Shown here: one piece after another, positions 34,854 to 44,310 of the stretch
Numbering within the stretch: position 1 is the first letter of the stretch
Layout of the letters: each line of letters opens with the position of its first letter
From: Sphingomonas sp. IBVSS2
GTDB taxonomy: Bacteria; Pseudomonadota; Alphaproteobacteria; Sphingomonadales; Sphingomonadaceae
Assembly: GCF_002127225.1 (NCBI RefSeq)
Contig: NZ_NFUR01000002.1
Span: 434,001 to 498,000 of the forward strand
Length of the DNA: 64,000 bases
Direction of reading: 5' to 3'
Position numbers and translations under genes: made by a program
The notes under the pieces: model-generated
Database searches by the model: none
What the model was told of the DNA's origin: nothing
The model's input: only the letters and a program-made list of their open reading frames with translations

Positions 34854-36269
34854 ATGATCGTACGCCGCGACATGCTGCGCAATATCGGCGCGGGAGCCGC
34901 GTTCGGGCTCGCGCCGCGACTAGCCTTGGCGGCCGACCCCGACCCCTGGGCGCGCGCCGACGCGATCGCGCGGGCCGTGCGAGCGCCGATCTTCCCCGCG
35001 CGCGACTTTGACGTCACTCGGTTCGGGGCGAAGGGCGACGGGACGACGCTCAACACCGAAGCGATCGCCGCCGCCATCGCGGCGTGCGCCGCTGCGGGCG
35101 GGGGCCGCGTGGTGGTGCCGGCCGGGCGCTTCCTCACCGGGGCGGTGCATCTCAAGTCCAACGTGAACCTGCACGTCACCCGCGACGCGACTCTGCTCTT
35201 CAGCACCGATCCCGCCCATTATCCGATCGTCTTCACCCGCTGGGAAGGCATCGAGCTGATGAACTATTCGCCGCTCGTCTATGCGCGCGGGCAGCGGAAC
35301 ATCGCGCTCACCGGCGCGGGCATCCTCGACGGGCAGGGCGGCGCCCGGCACTGGTGGGCATGGAAGGGCCCCTGGGGCGGCGCGACCGACCATGGCTGGC
35401 GCGAAGGCATGCCGGACCAGCGCAAGGCGCGGGCGCGGCTGTTCCGGATGGCCGAGGACAAGGTGCCGGTGGAGAAGCGCGTGTTCGGGGACGGCGACTT
35501 CCTGCGCCCGGCCTTCGTCCAGCCCTATGCCTGCGAGAATGTGCTGATCGAGGGCGTGCGCCTGCGCGGCGCACCCTTCTGGCAGGTGCATCCGGTGCTC
35601 TGCCGCAACCTGATCGTGCGCGGGCTCGACATAATGGGGCACGGGCCGAACAATGACGGCTGCGATCCCGAATCGGTCGACGGCGCGCTGATCGAGCGCT
35701 GCGCCTTCGACACCGGCGACGATTGCATCGCAGTCAATTCCGGGCGCAATGCCGATGGCCGCCGCCTGGCCGCGCCCGCGCAGAACATCCTGATCCGCAA
35801 TTGCCGGATGAAGGCTGGGCATGGCGGCGTAGTCGTCGGATCGCAGATCTCGGGCGGGGCGCGCTGGATCTTCGCCGAGGATTGCGTGATGGACTCGCCC
35901 GATCTCTGGTATGCGATCCGCTTCAAGAACAACGCGCTGCGCGGCGGGCTGCTCGAGAATTTCCACTATCGCAACCTGGAGGTGGGCCAGGTGGGCCGCG
36001 CCGCGGTGACCTGCGACTTCAACTATGAGGAAGGCGCCGCCGGACCGTTCGTGCCGAAGCTGCGCAACGTCGTGATCGAGCGGTTGCGGGCCAAGAATGC
36101 GGTGCGGGTGCTCGACAGCCAGGGCCTGGCCGGCGCGCCGGTGACCGGGATCACCCTGCGCGACTGCAGCTTCGACGGCGTCACCCAGCCCAGCGTGATC
36201 CGGCATACCGAGGGGCTGAGGCTGGAAAATGTGAGGGTGAACGGCGCGTTGGTCGATCATCTCGCCTGA
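34854..36269 (+). CDS. GH28 polygalacturonase family enzyme, exported
   Basis: The product is 471 residues. A Tat/Sec signal (RRDMLRNIGAGAAFGLAPRLALA) is followed by the right-handed beta-helix opening FDVTRFGAKGDGTTLNTEAIAAAI. Catalytic motifs appear in order: GPNNDGCDPES (about 263), DTGDDCIAVNSG (about 285), AGHGGVVVGSQ (about 321) and AIRFKNN (about 352), equivalent to NTD, DD, GHG and RIK. The enzyme hydrolyses alpha-1,4-galacturonide bonds of pectin or its oligomers. The ATG at 34854 follows a GGGGAGAGGG site; an upstream GTG at 34803 lies inside the operator and is less likely. It is divergent from the LamG gene. Confidence 0.93.
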   Translation: MIVRRDMLRNIGAGAAFGLAPRLALAADPDPWARADAIARAVRAPIFPARDFDVTRFGAKGDGTTLNTEAIAAAIAACAAAGGGRVVVPAGRFLTGAVHLKSNVNLHVTRDATLLFSTDPAHYPIVFTRWEGIELMNYSPLVYARGQRNIALTGAGILDGQGGARHWWAWKGPWGGATDHGWREGMPDQRKARARLFRMAEDKVPVEKRVFGDGDFLRPAFVQPYACENVLIEGVRLRGAPFWQVHPVLCRNLIVRGLDIMGHGPNNDGCDPESVDGALIERCAFDTGDDCIAVNSGRNADGRRLAAPAQNILIRNCRMKAGHGGVVVGSQISGGARWIFAEDCVMDSPDLWYAIRFKNNALRGGLLENFHYRNLEVGQVGRAAVTCDFNYEEGAAGPFVPKLRNVVIERLRAKNAVRVLDSQGLAGAPVTGITLRDCSFDGVTQPSVIRHTEGLRLENVRVNGALVDHLA

Positions 36270-36275
36270 GGTGCG

Positions 36276-36304
36276 TTGACGCGCCGATCTGACACCGGTA
36301 GCAT
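36276..36304 (+). promoter_or_regulatory. promoter with overlapping ACCGGT operator for the hydratase-exuT-uxaC-kduI operon
   Basis: TTGACG (-35, 36276-36281), a 17-bp spacer and TAGCAT (-10, 36299-36304) are visible. The operator TGACACCGGTAGCA (36290-36303) covers the spacer and -10, the placement expected of a repressor. It lies directly after the GH28 stop. The remaining 235 bp before the hydratase gene is leader without a credible ORF. Confidence 0.65.
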
Positions 36305-36539
36305 CAGCGCGACACCTGCGGAACCGCGCAAAGCCGGACGCAGGACTTCGGAGAGGAGATCGCGCGCAAGTTACTCGACATGGCCCGGCACCGGTTCCGG
36401 CCTGTCTTCTCCCATCGCCCGTGGACCGCAGGAGGCGAGCGGTTCCCGGGCAGGCGAAGCGGGATGGGACGGCGATGTCGGGCGACGGCTTGCGCGTGCG
36501 CGGGCCGAACGTGGCGGGCGGCCCTCACGCGACGGGAAC

Positions 36540-37358
36540 ATGGGGAATTTCAAGTTGATCGAAGGACGGGAACCGGCCGAGGCCATCGCCCAAGCATTTG
36601 TTGCGGCCCGACAGGCAGGAAATGCACTGACCGACTATCCCGGCGAACTGCCGGGCACGCTCGAGGAAGCCTATGGCATCCAGGAGCGCGCGATCGCGCT
36701 GTTCGGCGACCGGATCGCGGGATGGAAAGTGGGCAAGATCCCCGCGCCGCTCGACGCGACCTATGGCACCAACCGGCTGACCGGGCCGATCTTCGCCGAT
36801 TCGGTGGTGATCGCGGCCAATGGCGAAGTGCCGGAGATGCCGGTGTTCGAGCGGGGCTTCGCCGCGGGCGAGGCCGAATATCTGCTCCGCCTGGGCGCGC
36901 TGCCCGCGGATTTCGACCGGCCATGGACCAATGCCGAAGTCGCCGAATATGTCGACGCCGTCCATGTCGGCATCGAGGTCGCCAGCTCGCCCTTTGCCGG
37001 AATCAACGCGCACGGCCCCGCCGTGACCGTCTCGGATTTCGGCAACAACAACGGCCTGGTGATCGGCGCGGAAATTCCGCGCGGCACGGATTTCCTCGAG
37101 TGGCCGGTAGCGCTAACAATCGAAGATGAAGTGGCCGGCGAGGCGACCGCGAGCACCATGCTCGACGGCCCGTTCGGCGCCGTCCGCTTCCTGTTCGAGC
37201 TTGCCGCCAACCGGCAGCTGCCGCTCGCGCCGGGCCAGTGGATCTCCACCGGCGCGGTCACGGGCGTCCACCCCGTCCGCGTCGGCGAACTGGTGGAGGC
37301 GCGGTTCGCGAATGACTACAGCGTCCGGTGCCGTATCGTCGGCATCCACGACGCCTGA
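36540..37358 (+). CDS. 2-keto-4-pentenoate hydratase-like (FAH superfamily) enzyme
   Basis: The product is 272 residues. It shows MhpD/DmpE-type features: a helical N-terminus, EEAYGIQERAIALFGDRIAGWKVG, a metal-binding cluster RGFAAGEAEYLLRLG (GxExE), VHVGIEVASSPF and GNNNGLVIG, and a closing STGAVTGVHPVRVGE. Hydratases of this type add water to 2-keto-4-enoates; some FAH relatives process acidic sugar derivatives such as diketo-deoxyonates. In this operon it may act on a keto-deoxy sugar acid instead of an aromatic ring-cleavage product; that is inference. The ATG at 36540 starts the conserved region. It heads the operon under the promoter at 36276-36304. Confidence 0.78.
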   Translation: MGNFKLIEGREPAEAIAQAFVAARQAGNALTDYPGELPGTLEEAYGIQERAIALFGDRIAGWKVGKIPAPLDATYGTNRLTGPIFADSVVIAANGEVPEMPVFERGFAAGEAEYLLRLGALPADFDRPWTNAEVAEYVDAVHVGIEVASSPFAGINAHGPAVTVSDFGNNNGLVIGAEIPRGTDFLEWPVALTIEDEVAGEATASTMLDGPFGAVRFLFELAANRQLPLAPGQWISTGAVTGVHPVRVGELVEARFANDYSVRCRIVGIHDA

Positions 37359-37402
37359 GAACGAGTCGCCAGAACGCGATAAGAGAGACGAGGGAGAGGA
37401 TG

Positions 37403-38713
37403 ATGGCGAGTAAGGGAGAGGCGGCAGTCTCCGGCGCGGTTTCGCGCGTCGGGCGCTATCGCTGGGTGATCGTGGGGCTGCTCTTCGCCGCCACCGCGAT
37501 CAACTATGTCGACCGGCAGATGATCGCGGTGCTCAAGCCCGACCTGTCGAAGGAGCTCGGCTGGACCGAGACCGACTATGCCAACATCGTCTTCTACTTC
37601 CAGGCCGCCTATGCGATCGGCTATCTCGCCTTCGGCAAGGTGGTGGACGCGATCGGCGCGCGCTTCGGCTATGCCATCGCGGTGGTGATCTGGACGATCG
37701 CGCACGTAGCGCATGGCGGCGTGCACACCGTCATGCAGTTCACCCTGGCCCGCTTCGGCCTGGGCATCGGCGAATCGGGCAATTTCCCGGCCGGCGTGAA
37801 GACGGTCGCGGACTGGTTCCCGGCCAAGGAGCGCGCCTTCGCGGTGGGCCTGTTCAATGCGGGGTCGAACGTCGGCGCGATCCTGACGCCGCTGCTGATC
37901 TGGGCGATGGTGCCCGCCTTCGGCTGGCGCATGACCTTCGTGATCACCGGCATCTTCGGCGTGATCTGGCTGGTCGCCTGGCTCGCCATCTTCCGCGACA
38001 AGCCGGCGGACCACCCCAAGGTGGGTGCGGCGGAGCTGGCCTATATCACCCAGGATCCGGCCGATCCCGAAGTGAAGGTGAAGAACCTGTGGGGCAAGCT
38101 GCTCCGCACCCGGGAGACCTGGGCCTTCGCGCTCGGCAAGTTCTTCATCGATCCGATCTGGTGGTTCTACCTGTTCTGGCTGCCGAGCTGGCTGGGCAAG
38201 GAATATGGCCTGAACCTGACCAGCTGGGATTCGCCGACCGCGGCGATCGCGCTGGGTGCGATCTATCTGATCTCCGATGTCGGTTCGGTCGCGGGCGGCT
38301 GGCTCTCGGGCAAGCTGATGAGCACCGGCATGAGCGTCAACAAGGCGCGCAAGCTCACCATGCTGATCTCGGCCTGTTTCGTGCTGCCGGTGATGTTCAC
38401 CACCTTCTACGGCAATCTCTGGCTCAGCGTGTTCGTGGTCGGCGTGGCCGCGGCGGCGCACCAGAGCTTCTCGGCGACGCTCTACACCATTCCCTCGGAC
38501 ACCGTGCCGCGCTTCGCGGTGGGCTCGGTGATCGGGATCGGCGGCACCGTCGGCGCGATCGGCGGCATGGTCTTCTCGAAGTACGCGGGTTATGTGCTCG
38601 ACGCGATCGGCAGCTACGCGCCGCTCTTCATCGTCGCGGGTGCGGCCTATTTCCTGGCGCTGCTTTCGATCCACCTGCTTTCGCCGCGCCTGGCGCGCGC
38701 CGACGTCGCGTAA
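37403..38713 (+). CDS. exuT: MFS hexuronate transporter, ExuT/ACS family
   Basis: The product is 436 residues with about 12 spans. It opens YRWVIVGLLFAATAINYVDRQMIAVLKPDL, the anion:cation symporter signature (NYxDR). FARFGLGIGESGNFPAG-like LARFGLGIGESGNFPAGVKTVADWFP and FNAGSNVGAI follow, as in ExuT. Aldohexuronate (galacturonate/glucuronate) uptake is well supported by the flanking uxaC, kduI and kduD genes. Two adjacent in-frame ATGs exist at 37400 and 37403; the second has better spacing from AGGGAG. It lies between the hydratase and uxaC genes. Assignment to D-galacturonate specifically is not provable from sequence. Confidence 0.88.
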   Translation: MASKGEAAVSGAVSRVGRYRWVIVGLLFAATAINYVDRQMIAVLKPDLSKELGWTETDYANIVFYFQAAYAIGYLAFGKVVDAIGARFGYAIAVVIWTIAHVAHGGVHTVMQFTLARFGLGIGESGNFPAGVKTVADWFPAKERAFAVGLFNAGSNVGAILTPLLIWAMVPAFGWRMTFVITGIFGVIWLVAWLAIFRDKPADHPKVGAAELAYITQDPADPEVKVKNLWGKLLRTRETWAFALGKFFIDPIWWFYLFWLPSWLGKEYGLNLTSWDSPTAAIALGAIYLISDVGSVAGGWLSGKLMSTGMSVNKARKLTMLISACFVLPVMFTTFYGNLWLSVFVVGVAAAAHQSFSATLYTIPSDTVPRFAVGSVIGIGGTVGAIGGMVFSKYAGYVLDAIGSYAPLFIVAGAAYFLALLSIHLLSPRLARADVA

Positions 38714-38729
38714 CGGAAAGGACTGGACG

Positions 38730-40178
38730 ATGGCCCGGCCCCTGAAGCTCGATCCCGACCGGCTGTTCCCGGCCGAGGACCGCACGCGGGAGATTGCCCG
38801 CGCGCTCTATGCCGAAGTGGCCGGGCTGCCGATCATCAGCCCGCACGGGCACACCGACCCGACCTGGTTCTCGACCAACGCCAATTGGTCGAACGCAACC
38901 GAATTGCTGCTCTCGCCGGACCATTACATCTATCGCATGCTCTATTCGCAGGGCGTGGCGCTGGATGCGCTGCGCGTGCCCAGCAAGGCGGGCATGCCGG
39001 CGACCGATCCGCGCGAAGCCTGGCGGACCTTTGCCGGGCACACCCACCTCTTCCGCGGCACGCCCTCGGCGATGTGGCTGGGGCATGTGTTCGGCGAGGT
39101 GTTCGGCTTCGACGTGGCGCTAGATGCCGGCACCGCCGATCATTATTACGACACGATCAACGCGAAGCTGGCGACCGACACGTTCAGGCCGCGGGCGCTG
39201 TTCGACCGCTTCAACATCGGCTTCCTCGCCACCACCGAGGGGCCGCAGGACGACCTGGCGCCGCATCATGCGATCCATGCCTCGGGCTGGGGCGGGCGGG
39301 TCGTCACCACTTATCGCCCCGATGCGGTGATCGACGTCGAGCATGAGCAGTTCGCGGGGGCGATGCGGGCCTTCGCCGAGAAGACGGGCGAGGATGTGTA
39401 CAGCTGGGACGGCTATCTCGCCGCCCATCGCAAGCGCCGCGCCGATTTCCGTGCCGCCGGTGCCACCGCCACCGATCATGGCCACCCGACCGCGGCGACC
39501 GCGAACCTGGGCAAGGACGAGGCCGAGCGGCTGTTCCGCACCATCCTGTCCGATCGCTGGACCCCGCAGGACGCCGAGCTGTTCCGCGCCCAGATGCTGA
39601 CCGAAATGGCGGCGATGAGCGTCGAGGACGGGATGGTGATGCAGATCCATCCGGGCTCCTTCCGCAACCACAATGGCGGGCTGTTCGCGAGCCATGGCCG
39701 CGACAAGGGCGCAGACATCCCGATGCGCACCGACTATGTCCATGCGTTGAAGCCGCTGCTCGACCGGTTCGGCACCTCGACCGACCTTTCGATCATCCTC
39801 TTCACGCTCGACGAGACGGTTTATTCCCGCGAGCTGGCGCCGCTGGCCGGCCATTATCCCTGCCTGAAGCTGGGGCCCAGCTGGTGGTTCCATGATTCGC
39901 CGGAGGGCATGCGCCGCTTCCGCGAGCAAGTGACCGAGACCGCCGGCTTCTACAACACCGTCGGCTTCAACGACGACACCCGCGCCTTTCTTTCGATCCC
40001 CGCCCGGCACGACGTCGCCCGGCGCGTCGACTGCGCCTTCCTCGCGCGGCTGGTGGCCGAGGGGCGGCTGCTCGACTGGGAGGCGGCGGAGCTGGCGCAC
40101 GAACTTACCAACGGGCTGGTGCGCAAGGCGTACAAGCTCGATCAACCCGCGCCGGCGCCCGTCGCCGCCGCTGCCTAA
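38730..40178 (+). CDS. uxaC: uronate isomerase UxaC
   Basis: The product is 482 residues, a standard length. The amidohydrolase-fold metal site HGHTDPTWF lies near the N-terminus, and HPGSFRNHNGGLF, FTLDETVYSRELAPLAGHYP, LGPSWWFHDSPEGMRRFRE and GFNDDTRAFLSIPARHDVARR are strongly conserved UxaC blocks. The enzyme converts D-glucuronate to D-fructuronate and D-galacturonate to D-tagaturonate. The downstream steps (uxaB, uxuB, uxaA) are not in this window. It starts 16 bp after the exuT stop and precedes kduI by 15 bp. Confidence 0.97.
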   Translation: MARPLKLDPDRLFPAEDRTREIARALYAEVAGLPIISPHGHTDPTWFSTNANWSNATELLLSPDHYIYRMLYSQGVALDALRVPSKAGMPATDPREAWRTFAGHTHLFRGTPSAMWLGHVFGEVFGFDVALDAGTADHYYDTINAKLATDTFRPRALFDRFNIGFLATTEGPQDDLAPHHAIHASGWGGRVVTTYRPDAVIDVEHEQFAGAMRAFAEKTGEDVYSWDGYLAAHRKRRADFRAAGATATDHGHPTAATANLGKDEAERLFRTILSDRWTPQDAELFRAQMLTEMAAMSVEDGMVMQIHPGSFRNHNGGLFASHGRDKGADIPMRTDYVHALKPLLDRFGTSTDLSIILFTLDETVYSRELAPLAGHYPCLKLGPSWWFHDSPEGMRRFREQVTETAGFYNTVGFNDDTRAFLSIPARHDVARRVDCAFLARLVAEGRLLDWEAAELAHELTNGLVRKAYKLDQPAPAPVAAAA

Positions 40179-40193
40179 CCCAACGGAGCCCCC

Positions 40194-41036
40194 ATGTTCG
40201 ACCGGACCTATTACGCCACGCACCCCGACATGATGGAGTGCGTCTCGAACGAGGAACTGCGCGACCGCTATCTGATCACGGACCTGTTCCGCGACGGCGA
40301 GTGCGTGCTCAACTATACCCATGCCGATCGCATGGTGATCGGCGGCGTCGCCGTGGCCAGCGGCGCGGTGAAGCTGCCCGACCAGACCGAGCCGGCCTCG
40401 GCGGCGGGGCACCCGTTCCTCGAGCGCCGCGAGCTGGCGGTGGTGAACATCAGCGGCGTCGAAGGCATCGTGACCGTGGACGGCGAAGCCTTCACGCTGG
40501 GCAACAAGGACTGCCTCTACGTGACGATGGGCGCCAGGGACGTGCAGTTCTCGGGCGATGGCGCGCGCTTCTACCTGGTCTCGTGCCCGGCGCATAAGGG
40601 TTTCCAGACCCGCAAGCTCGGCATCGCCGACGCCAACCGACTGGACCGCGGCACGCTGGAGGAATCGAACGAGCGTTCGATCTATCAGCTCGTCATCCCG
40701 GGCGTGTGCGACAGCGCGCAGCTCGTCATGGGCCTGACGGTGCTCAAGCCCGGCAGCGTGTGGAACACCATGCCGCCGCACATCCATGAGCGCCGTAGCG
40801 AGATCTATCTCTATTTCGAGCTCGACAATCTCGAGAAGGACCGTGTGTTCCATTACATGGGTGAAGGGGAGGCGACCCGGCACATCGTGATGCAGAACGA
40901 GGAGGCAGTGATCAGCCCGCCCTGGTCGATCCATATGGGCGCCGGTACGAAAGCGTACGCGTTCATCTGGGCGATGGCGGGCGAGAACCAGGACTATACC
41001 GACATGAACGTGCTGGACATCTGCCAGCTGGCGTAA
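40194..41036 (+). CDS. kduI: 5-dehydro-4-deoxy-D-glucuronate isomerase KduI
   Basis: The product is 280 residues, as in E. coli KduI. It opens [20 protein letters not shown], and has [32 protein letters not shown] and the cupin metal region [18 protein letters not shown], then [25 protein letters not shown]. It isomerises the unsaturated-uronate product (DKI) to 2,5-diketo-3-deoxygluconate, the step that follows pectate-lyase or unsaturated galacturonyl hydrolase action. Its presence implies unsaturated uronates are also used, although no lyase of a recognised family is in the window. A long palindrome follows, before kduD. Confidence 0.97.
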   Translation: MFDRTYYATHPDMMECVSNEELRDRYLITDLFRDGECVLNYTHADRMVIGGVAVASGAVKLPDQTEPASAAGHPFLERRELAVVNISGVEGIVTVDGEAFTLGNKDCLYVTMGARDVQFSGDGARFYLVSCPAHKGFQTRKLGIADANRLDRGTLEESNERSIYQLVIPGVCDSAQLVMGLTVLKPGSVWNTMPPHIHERRSEIYLYFELDNLEKDRVFHYMGEGEATRHIVMQNEEAVISPPWSIHMGAGTKAYAFIWAMAGENQDYTDMNVLDICQLA

Positions 41037-41041
41037 TTGTT

Positions 41042-41149
41042 GCTCCCCTTCCGCTTGCGGGAGGGGCTGGGGGAGGGCGTAGCACCCACGCGATGCCCTC
41101 CCGTTATTTCAGGCCCTCCCCCGACCCCTCCCGCAAGCGGAAGGGGAGC
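41042..41149. repeat. 108-bp palindromic element between kduI and kduD
   Basis: Left arm 41042-41078 and right arm 41113-41149 are 37-nt inverted copies with two mismatches around a 34-nt centre. Each arm carries an internal CCGCTTGCGG palindrome. The same arms (with a few changes) recur at 57518-57614. It sits within the catabolic operon, where it may fold in mRNA and set relative expression. Confidence 0.9.
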
Positions 41150-41176
41150 GAAATTGGCGAGGGACGGGAGCTTTGA

Positions 41177-41932
41177 ATGACCAATCCCTTCGACCTTTCG
41201 GGCCGCGTCGCGGTCGTTACCGGCGCCAATACCGGCATCGGCCAGGGCATCGCGATGGCGCTCGCCGCGGCCGGTGCCGACATCGCCGCGGTGGGCCGCA
41301 CGCCCGCGCAGGAAACCGTGGAGAAGGTCCGCGCGCTGGGCCGCAGAGCGGAGATCGTCTCGGCCGATCTCTCGACCATTGCGCCTGTGGACAGGGTTGT
41401 GGACGAAACTGTGGACAAGTTGGGCGGGCTCGACATCCTGGTCAACAATGCGGGCATCATCCGCCGTGCCGACAGCCTGGATTTCACCGAGGCGGATTGG
41501 GACGCGGTGGTCGATACCAACCTGAAGTCGGTGTTCTTCCTCTGCCAGGCGGCAGCGAAGCACATGGTGGCGCAGGGCCGGGGCAAGATCATCAACATCG
41601 CCTCGATGCTCACCTTCCAGGGCGGTATCCGCGTGCCGAGCTATACTGCGTCGAAATCGGGCATCGGCGGGCTGACCAAGCTGCTCGCCAACGAATGGGC
41701 GGCCAAGGGCATCAACGTGAACGCGATCGCGCCGGGCTATATCGCCACCAACAACACGGCCGCACTGCAGGCGGATGCGGATCGCAACCGCTCGATCATG
41801 GAGCGCATCCCGGCCGGCCGCTGGGGCGATCCGACGGACATGGGCGGCGCGGCGGTGTTCCTCGCCTCTTCGGCCGCGGATTATGTCCAGGGCCATATCC
41901 TGGCGGTCGATGGCGGGTGGCTGGCGCGATGA
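41177..41932 (+). CDS. kduD: 2-dehydro-3-deoxy-D-gluconate 5-dehydrogenase KduD
   Basis: The product is 251 residues, a classical SDR. It opens NPFDLSGRVAVVTGANTGIGQG (TGxxxGxG), with NNAG, the catalytic Ser in INIASML, YTASKSG (YxxxK) and a closing DYVQGHILAVDGGW. The NTGIGQGIA/NNAGIIRRA pattern is typical of KduD over other SDRs. It reduces 2,5-diketo-3-deoxygluconate to KDG with NAD(P)H, following KduI. The kdgK start overlaps its stop (ATGA). Confidence 0.95.
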   Translation: MTNPFDLSGRVAVVTGANTGIGQGIAMALAAAGADIAAVGRTPAQETVEKVRALGRRAEIVSADLSTIAPVDRVVDETVDKLGGLDILVNNAGIIRRADSLDFTEADWDAVVDTNLKSVFFLCQAAAKHMVAQGRGKIINIASMLTFQGGIRVPSYTASKSGIGGLTKLLANEWAAKGINVNAIAPGYIATNNTAALQADADRNRSIMERIPAGRWGDPTDMGGAAVFLASSAADYVQGHILAVDGGWLAR

Positions 41933-42936
41933 GCATTGCCTTTTTCGGCGAGCTGATGCTGCGGCTCTCGCCGCCGGGGCGCGAGCTGCTGCTCCAGACG
42001 CCGAAGCTGGACGTGAATGTCGGCGGGGCCGAGGCGAACGTTGCCACGGGGCTGGCATGCCTTGGCCACAAGGTGCGGATGATCTCCGCGGTGGCGGACA
42101 ATCCGCTGGGCGGCGCGGTGATCGGCGAGCTGCGGCGGCGCGGCGTCGACACTTCGACCGTGGTTTCGGAGCCCGGCCGGCTCGGCCTGTATTTCCTGAC
42201 GCCCGGCGCGGGGCTGCGCGCGTCCGAAGTCGTCTATGACCGCGCATATTCCGTGTTCGCCCGGCGCCCGGCGGAGCGCTGGGACTGGGACGCGCTGCTC
42301 GACGGCGCGACGCGGCTGCACTTGTCGGGCATCACCCCGGCGCTCGGCCACAACACCGCCGCCGCCGCGATCGCCGCAGCCGAAGCGGCCGCCGCCAGGG
42401 GCATCCCGGTCTCGTTCGACGGCAATTACCGCGCGAAGCTGTGGGAGAGCTGGGACAGCGACCCCAAGGCGGTGCTGACCCGGCTGATCGGCCATGCCGA
42501 CCTGCTGTTCGGCAACCATCGCGACATCTCGCTGCTGCTCGGGCGCCAATTCTCGGGCGACGGCGCCGATCGCCGGCGCGAGGCGGCGGAAGCGGCGTTC
42601 GCGGCTTTCCCGAAGCTACAGACGATCGCCAACACCGCACGCCATGTCGACGATGCCGATAGCCACCGCGTCTCGGCGCGGGTCGACACGCGGGCCGGCG
42701 GCTACCAGACCGACGAGGTGCTGATCGCCGGCATCGTCGACCGCATCGGCGCGGGCGATGCGTTCGCCGCGGGCGTGCTGCACGGCCTGATCGAGAGCGG
42801 CGGCGATGCGAAGGCGGCCGCGCGGGCCGGCCTGGCGCTCACCGCGCTCAAGCATTCGCTGCCTGGCGACGCGAGCCTGTTCACGCGCGCGGACCTGGCG
42901 GCGTTCGACGAAGGCGGGCTCGACGTTCGCCGATGA
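41929..42936 (+). CDS. kdgK: 2-dehydro-3-deoxygluconokinase KdgK (PfkB family)
   Basis: The product is 335 residues. The PfkB fold is shown by IAFFGELMLRLSPPG, NVGGAEANVATGLACLGH and the C-terminal signature DRIGAGDAFAAGVLHG with catalytic Asp in GAGD. It phosphorylates KDG to KDPG. The ATG at 41929 overlaps the kduD stop, so the two are translationally coupled. The KDPG aldolase gene is not in the window and is presumably elsewhere. Confidence 0.93.
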   Translation: MSIAFFGELMLRLSPPGRELLLQTPKLDVNVGGAEANVATGLACLGHKVRMISAVADNPLGGAVIGELRRRGVDTSTVVSEPGRLGLYFLTPGAGLRASEVVYDRAYSVFARRPAERWDWDALLDGATRLHLSGITPALGHNTAAAAIAAAEAAAARGIPVSFDGNYRAKLWESWDSDPKAVLTRLIGHADLLFGNHRDISLLLGRQFSGDGADRRREAAEAAFAAFPKLQTIANTARHVDDADSHRVSARVDTRAGGYQTDEVLIAGIVDRIGAGDAFAAGVLHGLIESGGDAKAAARAGLALTALKHSLPGDASLFTRADLAAFDEGGLDVRR

Positions 42937-42981
42937 TCGACCGGAGGCGAAACATCGCCCCGGCATGGGTGAGGACGGCCA

Positions 42982-44310
42982 ATGGGGGAGAATTTCGCCG
43001 GCACCGCCGAGGCGGCTCCGGAAGGGCGTGACGCCGCGCAGCTGCGCGCGGTCTATGGGATAGACGCGGGCTTCGAGCGCGAGCTGACCGAAGCCTGGCG
43101 CCTCGTCGAGCCGCACATAGCGGGCGTGGCGCGCGAACTGCTCGAGCGACGCGCGGGTGGCGCGGTGCCCGACGCGCTGGTCGAGAGCCGCGTCGACTAT
43201 GCCCGCGCCAAGCTCTCGCGCCCGATCGACCAGGCCTGGGTCGACCGAGTCACTGCGGAAGCCGATCGTATCGCCGAGGACGGCCTGGAATTCTCCACCG
43301 TCGCCGCGTCGATGCTAGTCGCGCAGATGCACATCCATGCGCTGTTCTTCGCGCTGAGCCGCGATCCCGGGCAGCTCGAACGGCTGACCCGCGCGACGCA
43401 GAAGCTGGCGGTGATCGAGTTCGAGATCATCGCCAGCCGGCTGCGCCAGATCGCCCGGCTGCGTGCCCAGGCCGCCCGGCGGCGCGAACTGGCCGAGGTC
43501 CGCGGCGAGCTTACGGAATCGATCGCCAGCACCGCACGGGCGAGCCGCGAGATCGCCCGGTTCACCGAGCGCACGGCAGCCGAACTGCTCGGGCTGCGGG
43601 CGCCGGCAGCGGAGGTGGCGTCGGCGGCGGATCAGGCGGCGATCGCGATGGGCGAGTCCGCGCGCAGCGCCGCGGCGCTCATCACCGCCTATGAGCGTGC
43701 TCGCGAGGACGCGTCCGCCGCCGCGGAAGTCGCCGGCAATGCCGATGCCATCGCGCTCAAGGGCAAGGAGAGCGCCGAAAGCCTCTCCGCCAACACGGCG
43801 CGGATCGAGAGCGTCGTCACGCTGATCTCCGGCATCGCGCACCAGACCAAGCTGCTCGCGCTGAACGCCAGCATCGAGGCGGCGCGCGCGGGCGACAGCG
43901 GGCGCGGCTTCGCGGTGGTCGCGCAGGAAGTGCGCACGTTGGCGGACCAGGCGGCGGATGCGACCGGCGGCGTCACCCGGACGATCCGCGAGGCCCAGGC
44001 CGCGAGCGGCGCGATGGCCGAGACCAACCGCGCGATTCTGGGCGTCGTCACCGAACTGCTCGCGCGCGTTCGCGCCGTGTCGGGCGCGATGGAGACGCAG
44101 ATGGCCACGGTGGCGGGGATCCTGGCCTCGATCGACGAGACCGCCGTCTCCTCGCGCGAGATCGCGGGGCTGATCGCGACGATCAGCCTGCAAGTGGGGC
44201 GGCTGGCCGGGGAGGCCGAGGAAGCGGGGCGCCAGGTGGCGCTGACCGACGCGGCGCTGGGCCGGATCGAGGAGGCGACGGGACATATCATGACGGGAGC
44301 AGGGCAATGA
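42982..44310 (+). CDS. soluble methyl-accepting chemotaxis protein with globin-sensor-like N-terminus
   Basis: The product is 442 residues with no membrane segment. Residues 15-165 are helical and follow the layout of globin-coupled sensors ([33 protein letters not shown], then [20 protein letters not shown], then [14 protein letters not shown]). I see no clear proximal His in the expected place, so heme binding is doubtful. The C-terminal part has the MCP signalling tip [18 protein letters not shown] and [17 protein letters not shown]. It starts 45 bp after kdgK and overlaps the esterase gene (ATGA), so it is part of the uronate operon. A role in chemotaxis toward pectin products is inference. 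Confidence 0.82.
   Translation: MGENFAGTAEAAPEGRDAAQLRAVYGIDAGFERELTEAWRLVEPHIAGVARELLERRAGGAVPDALVESRVDYARAKLSRPIDQAWVDRVTAEADRIAEDGLEFSTVAASMLVAQMHIHALFFALSRDPGQLERLTRATQKLAVIEFEIIASRLRQIARLRAQAARRRELAEVRGELTESIASTARASREIARFTERTAAELLGLRAPAAEVASAADQAAIAMGESARSAAALITAYERAREDASAAAEVAGNADAIALKGKESAESLSANTARIESVVTLISGIAHQTKLLALNASIEAARAGDSGRGFAVVAQEVRTLADQAADATGGVTRTIREAQAASGAMAETNRAILGVVTELLARVRAVSGAMETQMATVAGILASIDETAVSSREIAGLIATISLQVGRLAGEAEEAGRQVALTDAALGRIEEATGHIMTGAGQ

Noticed and set aside
36276..36539. N-terminal extension of the hydratase frame back to a TTG at 36276
   Set aside because: It overlaps the promoter and operator and gives a basic low-complexity sequence without family similarity; the ATG at 36540 fits the family.
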